Assembly: GCA_001643675.2 (NCBI GenBank)
Contig: LSRY02000014.1
Coordinates: 1,040,001 to 1,104,000, forward strand
DNA: 64,000 bases
Origin: Monocercomonoides exilis
Lineage: Eukaryota; Preaxostyla; Oxymonadida; Polymastigidae
Direction: 5' to 3'
Shown here one piece after another: positions 58,156 to 64,000 of this stretch. The position numbers were made by a program, and so were the translations under genes. The number at the start of each line of letters is the position of its first letter. Within the stretch, counting starts at the first letter, position 1. The notes beneath the pieces were generated by a model. It was not told the DNA's origin, did no database searches, and saw only the letters and a list, made by a program, of their open reading frames with translations.

Positions 58156-61100
58156 TTAAAGAGTTATACTTTCTTGGCTTTGAGCTGTTGGAATGAGAAA
58201 TGAAAGAACTGTGCGGGCTTCTTCACTAAGGAAATGTGACGTTTTTATTTTCGTTTGAAGAATGACAGGGTGCAGAACATTTATAATTTTCTGTCTAATA
58301 TCGTCACCAACATTGTTTAAAAGAAGTGCAATCGTATTCAACGAAGCATTTTGTTGTTGTGTTGATCCATCTCTAAAAAAATTATAATCATCAAAATACA
58401 TGCAAGGAAATAAAATAAAATAAATAAATAAATAAAATTATTTATTTTTTTAAATGATTGAAAAATTTCACACATAAATTGTGATTCCAACTTCTGAAAG
58501 AGCCCAGATGCAATTAGAAGCTCCAAATTTCCTAAAGTTACAACACACACACACACACATATATATATAGAAATGAATGAAAATAATCATATTTATAAAA
58601 TGATTTGAACATTCAAAGTTTAAGCAGAAAAGAAAGGGAAAAAATAAAAAATAAAAAATAAAAAATTAACATACTTGTATTATTCATCAAGGCGATGCAG
58701 TCATCAAGTGTAAGCGGAGACGCCTTCTCAGAAAGCAAAGCAATGGCATCTGATGCAAATGCAAGCAAAGCAGTGACAGACAATTGAATGCTATCAACAA
58801 CAGAGAGTTCGCCATAACGCTTCCTTGCAGACACAATTTTTGTTCCAGAATTTTTTGACACAGAAGATACTTTGATGCCTTCTTCATCTGCTTCCTCCTC
58901 CTCCCTCTCTTCCTCCTCATCCTCCTCTTCTTCCTCCACATCGATGCCTTCTTCCCGTGCCAGCTGCTTATGCAACGCAGCGTTTGCAGCAAAGAGATCC
59001 ATCGTGGGGCGGCAGATGCACGTGCTCCCGCAGAACGCAATGATCGCCGTCGCAGCCATCGAGCGCGTCGCCGCACTCAGCCGCGACTTGTGGAACACAC
59101 TCAGCAGCGCATACATCCCGTCTTCCTTCTCCAGTGCCTCCAGATAGAGATTCGACCCGGGCTCATACACCAGGTTCTTCGGCGTCGTGTTGTAGTCCCC
59201 CTTCGCAATGAGGGCGTAGGCAGTGTTCCACCAGGAGCTGTCAGGTCGGACGATGCTGGCTGTTGGAGTGACGACAATGCTCTGCCTGATCTTTCCTGTA
59301 TACTCATTCCAATCGTCTTTGTGCTGCTTCCCTTTTAATCTTCCATCGCAGGCAATTGAATACAGCGAGCTTGCAGCGTCATTCACAACAGCCTCGTCTG
59401 GATGGGAGAGCAGACGCAGAAGCAAAGGAAGAATTCCACTCATGACATGGTGCAAGCTGAACATTTCCCACCCGTTTTGGTTGGACTGCTGATAAAAAGG
59501 AAGAGATGCTTCAGGTTCAGACAGAGAAGAAGAAGAAGATGATGACGAAGCTGAAGATTTCTTTGCGCTTTGATTTTCAGCTGTCTTTTGCGTTGTATTT
59601 GCAACTGCCGATGGGGATTCTGAAGAAATCTGATGATTCAATGACTCTGAAGAACTTAAACTTTTCTTTGATTTCTCATCAATGAAGACAGAATCTGGCA
59701 GAGCAGGAGGAGTGCACAATGCCCTAATAACAGATGAAATTGAGTGATTCATCAGAGAATTTGGCAAAAAGCAGCAAAATTGAATGACCGGCGGAACAAC
59801 ATTTTGCTCAAAGAAAGAAAACACTGCCATCGGATTGACAAAGCACACCACACGAACAAGCTGAATGATTGCCATTGAAGCACCCAGAATCACATCGCGC
59901 TTCATCACCACCCGATAAAACAGATCTTGTTCCAGCAGCTCTTTCTTCTTTGACCCACAGTCGCTCTCCTCTGCCTCAGAATTCGAATCGTCCTCTGCCT
60001 CGCTGTATTCCCACGAGTCATTGTGAAGAGCTATTAACTGCCTCAAATGCTTCGAACACACATTGCCTAGCCCTCTCTGAAGCAGCTTGTTTGTCAGTGC
60101 AATGCTGTCTGGGTAGTTTGATGGAAATGTATTGGCTGTGCTTTCGATGAACGATCCTTCTGAAGAAGAAGAAAGATTCGATGCTTTGTCATCTTTGCCA
60201 CTCTGTAACGAAGAAGCCATGAATCTTGTGTGTGCCGCAACAATCACACTGATCAAAACACTCGCCACCTCAACAATTACCTCTTCTGACGCTGCCTCCT
60301 GTAGAGCCAACACAGCTTGCAGCGGATCAAAAGAGCGATAGTCGAAGTCTTCGATGTGGGCCAGCAGCTGGATCCATTCGAGATCAGAAAATATCTCGTC
60401 GAACCGGCTGGCATTGCGCTGCTGCAGCATCTGCCGTGTGAGCGTGGACGAAAACAATGACGTGGAAGAAGGCGAATCCGAAGAGAGGTTCATCTGCTCA
60501 GCCGGAATTTGTGTTGATTGAGGTGATAAAAAAGGCTGGCTCTTTGTTGATTCGCTATTAGCCCGGGGTTGTGATGAAAGAGAAAGATTGTTGTCGATCG
60601 AATCGATGTTAGTTTGCTCATATGGAGGTTGAATGAAATCTTGACCATCCAATCCGTCAAGCGGCTTTTGAGAAGAGGAGCCAGCCGCTTTTTCAAGGCG
60701 GGCACGCTTCATACGCTCAGTGGCCAATGCCAAAAGATGCACTGCTTTCAGCTCATCTGCTTCTCGTGAGCGCTTCTTCCCATCTGAACGGGACGTGCTG
60801 CTTTTTGTGCCTTCAGCCAAAGAAGACAAGCGCGTTTTCATTTCCTGCAGAGACTGACTTTGGGAGGATGCTGCAAATGGCGATCCAAGACTTGATGCAC
60901 CACTTGCAGCTCCTGATGCATTTTGAGGTTGAGTTGAAGACAAAGAAGGATCAGAAGCAAGTGATGTGCCTTTGATATTTGGCAATTGCATATTTTTGCT
61001 CAGTTTTGAAAGCAGCTCTTGATTCACTTTGGAATCAGATGATAATTTTGCCGCTGTTTCATTGACTGCGCGGAAACCAACATCTGCCTGGGCATTTGAG

Positions 61101-63155
61101 GCGCCCAGGCAAAGCGATGCAGTTGCTGGTGTTATGTCTAAGTCAGAAATAGATCCGACAGATGACATCAATGCAGAAGCGGAGAAACTGAAAGGAGACG
61201 GAGAAACACCTGACATAAACAGCGTTTGATCGTCGCCATTCGTCACAGGCGAATTAAGCTGGCACAGTTCCTGTAGAGCTTCCAAGTCCACTTCTTCTTT
61301 GGCCTCCTGTAATTGCTTATCTTTCTGTGCAAAGAGGGACAAAGGAGGCGGTGGAGGCGGTGGAGGAAGGGTTATCCCACTTGGCAGTGTAACAGAAGAT
61401 GCAGGAAAAGAAGGCTGCAGTTGCTCTTCCGAGTCTTCAGATGAATCAGAGGAAACAGACGAATCGGAAGCAAACAACCGCTCACTGGAATCTTGAAAGG
61501 GGAAGTACACAACAGGTTCTTTGAACTGCGGTGTTGAGAACTGGAAGAGGTGGCGATAGAACCGATGAAGCATCTCACATCTTTCGGGCACAGTAAACCC
61601 GCCGCAAAGCTGTGTGCTCCACGACCACCAATGGCGCTGCTCCACAGGAACATGCCCCGCCTGCCACCACCACAGAAGCTTCAGACCGTCGTCCTCGCTG
61701 CTCACATTGCTCCTCAAAAGCTCCTCTTCTTCGTCAATGTCCTCGCTCTTCTCTTCTCTCAGCCCGCTATTGCTCGCTCTCCTCATCCCCTTTGCTTCCT
61801 TTTCAGAACTGTTCATCGTGCTATCTCTGCCATTTTTATCCCAATTTGTGGAACAGGTCATCAGAACCCTGCAATCAGGGTTCATTTTCGGCACACTCAC
61901 TCTTCCCATCTCAGTTATATTCTCATGTATCTCGCGAATGTCATTCAAAAGAGGCGACTCCGCTGTGCCAGCATGCATTTTCCACCTGCGGAAGAGCGGC
62001 TCCAGTGTTATCAGCCCAGCTTTGTCCTGCTCCATCCTCCACATCAGCATCCACTGCAGCTTCTCTGCGTCTGTTTCTTGCTGCATGGCTTTTGTGGGAT
62101 AATAAATGCCTTCCAGCTGTTTTCTTCTTCTTTCCTCTTCCTTCTGAATTGTTGCATTTACCCGGACTTTGTGACGTTGCATAGCGTATTTCAGCAGAGT
62201 CATCATAGACTTCAGCTCAGATGCCTGAGACTTAATGAGATCGCTAACATCCATGTTGTAATATCGCTGGATAAAATAGTTCTCCAGATGCGTATAAAAT
62301 CCCATCTCACACAGAAGATTCTCTGCATAAAACGAGATTTCCATCAACGCACAAAGAGATTCCCAAGCACAAGTGCATATCGTACTGTCCAAAGACTGAA
62401 TGTTTCGAAAAAATTTTCAATATCAAAACAAATTTTCACAAGAAGAATTTTTGAAAAAATTAAACGTAAAAAAGAAACATTAACACACTGTAGTATTCTT
62501 CAGAAGAACAGACAAAAGCAAGCTCGCTCTTGATCGATCAAAATCAGGATCACTCGTAACTACATTACATAAACAAAAGCACAAAGAAGAAGCTTCAGCC
62601 TAATAAAGTCAAAAATCAGAAAAAATAGAAAAAAGAATGAATAATAACAATGAATAGAAACATACATGAGCAGATGTGATATTGTCCTCTTGAAAAAGCG
62701 CAATGAGAAGATCAATTACTCCTTCATTTAACATCTGCAAAGCAGAGCGTGAGTCTGAGAAAAAACAACAATATCAAACAGCTAACAGTCAAATAAATTG
62801 CCTTTAACCTTTTTCTGCCAATGAAATAAGATCTTTGATTATGCTTGTTCTTTGTAAAGGATTTCCATGATGAATCATTCGAAACAAAAAATGGAAGATT
62901 CCATTCTACAACACATTTCCATTTTGAACGGCAACACAAAATATCGATTTTCAGTTGCAACAATTAAAATGATATTAATATTGAAAAACAGATGAAAATA
63001 AAACATTTAAAATATTATATTTTTATTTTTTTCGTAAGTATAGATTATAAAAAGATAAAATGTTGCTATACCGGAAATGCAATAACATCTTTTGAATTGT
63101 TATCAGAAAATTGAAGCATTTTATCCTTAGCTTTTTGCACAAGAGACGATTGCAT
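58156..63155 (-). CDS. Large ARM/HEAT-like protein, seven exons
   Basis: Exons 63155-63072, 62905-62809, 62754-62666, 62599-62489, 62395-58675, 58531-58474 and 58372-58156 all join in phase over GT-AG introns to 1458 residues. Joins include SLAEKDSRSALQMLNEG, LLKNTTSLDSTICTC and LMNNTRNLELLIASGLFQKL. Both ends are ARM-like helices (MIHHGNPLQRTSIIKDLISL; IALLLNNVGDDIRQKIINVL). The large exon has a helical start, a long Ser/Asp-rich and PPPPPPP-containing linker (about 400-760), then further ARM-like units (ILPLLLRLLSHPDEAVVNDA). There is an acidic DVEEEEEDEEEE run. No catalytic motif. An intron contains an (AC)n(AT)n microsatellite (58541-58570). Function unknown; layout parallels 33125-35783. 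Start chosen at the only ATG giving phased exons; it faces the DHHC gene. Confidence 0.82.
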
Positions 63156-63212
63156 TTTGATCAAAAAAGTAATTCAAAACTTTGATTTTTGGAATCATCT
63201 TCTTGTTGTTGT
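63156..63212. promoter_or_regulatory. 57-bp divergent intergenic region
   Basis: The start codons of the ARM gene (63155, minus) and the DHHC gene (63213, plus) are separated by only 57 bases, so the core promoters of both genes must lie here or within transcribed sequence. No TATA or other motif is claimed. Confidence 0.6.
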
Positions 63213-64000
63213 ATGAATGCTGTGCGAATTGGATGGCTCATTATATTGATATTAAATTTTATCACAATTTTTGGATTTATAATTTGCGTTGATATGCTTC
63301 CTTCAACAGCAGGAATAATTCATTGCGTTATTTATGTAATTTTTTACGCTTTATTAATTGTCTCATACATTAAAACTGCTTTTTCTAACCCTGGATATAT
63401 TCCTAAAAACTGGAAACCATCACAACAACTTTCACTAACAACAACTTTGAGGCATTGCGGGCCATGCAAATGCACAAAAGTTCCACGAGCTCATCATTGC
63501 AGTAGATGTAATCGATGCATCATGAGGATGGATCATCATTGCCCTTGGGTTGGGAATTGTATTGGAGCGAGGAATCACAAAAGTTTTTTCCTGACACTTG
63601 TCTATGCTCCTTTAATTGGTGCATATTCATTTTTTCTTGGTATTTATTGGTTTGTCATTTACTTCGTAATGGCCGACATAACTGAATTATCGGCAGGGGT
63701 TCTCGTTTTTCTCTTTATCCGAATGATGTTCGTAATTTTTCTTTGGATATATTCTTCAGTAGCATTTGTGATGGCGATTATTGTTCTTCCTTCCCAATTC
63801 GAAGTTCTCGCAACAAACATAACAACAGTCGAATCAAGAAATCTACCATTGTATGAGAAAAAGGATCCATTAAACCAAGGTAAACATGTTCACATGTATG
63901 ATGAAGGATCTACATTTCGAAATCTCAAATCTTTTCTTGGAAAGAATATTCTTTTGTGGCCAATTCCTTTCTTTGAATCACAAAAGATTCACCCAGAAGA
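63213..64000 (+). CDS. DHHC-type protein S-acyltransferase (palmitoyltransferase), 3' truncated by window edge
   Basis: An open frame from ATG 63213 runs 262 codons to the window end with no stop. Two N-terminal membrane segments (LIILILNFITIFGFIICVD and IIHCVIYVIFYALLIVSY) precede the NPGYIP block. The cysteine-rich DHHC domain follows: HCGPCKCTKVPRAHHCSRCN, then IMRMDHHCPWVGNCIGARNH, with the active Asp107-His108-His109-Cys110. Two further membrane segments follow (about 125-150 and 165-190). These enzymes attach palmitate to cysteines of membrane proteins through an acyl-cysteine at the DHHC, usually in Golgi or plasma membrane. The usual TTxE block appears as TTVESR. Confidence 0.93.
   Translation, partial: MNAVRIGWLIILILNFITIFGFIICVDMLPSTAGIIHCVIYVIFYALLIVSYIKTAFSNPGYIPKNWKPSQQLSLTTTLRHCGPCKCTKVPRAHHCSRCNRCIMRMDHHCPWVGNCIGARNHKSFFLTLVYAPLIGAYSFFLGIYWFVIYFVMADITELSAGVLVFLFIRMMFVIFLWIYSSVAFVMAIIVLPSQFEVLATNITTVESRNLPLYEKKDPLNQGKHVHMYDEGSTFRNLKSFLGKNILLWPIPFFESQKIHPE

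Overview
The window looks like nuclear DNA of an anaerobic or microaerophilic flagellate, most likely an oxymonad-type metamonad (Preaxostyla). The evidence is AT-rich intergenic DNA, GT-AG introns of about 47-226 nt (donors often GTTTG or GTATG), the standard genetic code, a bifunctional AdhE, a rubrerythrin, a giant pectin-lyase-like surface protein with a cytoplasmic kinase-like tail, and an armadillo-like protein family that I recall from oxymonad genomes. The assignment to a group is inference; no rRNA is present to confirm it.

Layout. 1-1254: edge-truncated hAT-like transposase. 3653-5360: decayed pogo-like DDE transposase. 6251-9104: a 2.85-kb foldback element with arms of about 600-740 bp. 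9.77-12.6 kb: GC-elevated, decayed coding-like DNA. 13952-16588: adhE. 17435-18221: membrane J-domain protein (one intron). 18753-18826: tRNA-Lys(CTT). 19978-21604: three-exon ARM-like protein. 24104-26202: complete pogo-like transposon with a GT-AG intron and a nested Tc1/mariner-type MITE. 26205-27168 and 29516-30505: two related elements of about 1 kb with TIRs, flanking a Harbinger-like transposase gene (27373-28907). 30518-30589: tRNA-Asp(GTC). 30847-32141: F-box/TPR protein. 33125-35783: ARM-like protein. 36584-45670: intronless 3028-aa surface protein. 46.9-56.6 kb: two large transposon-like insertions, each inside a copy of the same MITE and each carrying host-gene sequence. 57340-57966: rubrerythrin. 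58156-63155: seven-exon 1458-aa ARM-like protein. 63213-64000: DHHC palmitoyltransferase running off the right edge, 57 bp from the ARM gene in divergent orientation.

The most notable discovery is the nested structure at 46.9-56.6 kb. A 3948-bp element (46940-50887) has 361-bp near-identical terminal inverted repeats and an 8-bp AATCATAT target duplication. It lies inside a MITE and carries a surface-protein gene fragment plus an apparently multi-exon host-like gene. A 4241-bp element (52209-56449) has a different terminus (CCTCTGTGACATGACAA) and a TATA/TA duplication. It lies inside another copy of the same MITE and carries a degraded paralogue of the neighbouring giant surface-protein gene. 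Neither encodes a recognisable transposase, so both look like non-autonomous gene-carrying elements.

Together the recognisable genes suggest fermentative ethanol formation (AdhE), peroxide defence without catalase (rubrerythrin), surface display by a beta-helix protein, protein turnover (F-box), membrane chaperoning (J protein) and lipidation (DHHC). All of this sits in a transposon-dense neighbourhood.
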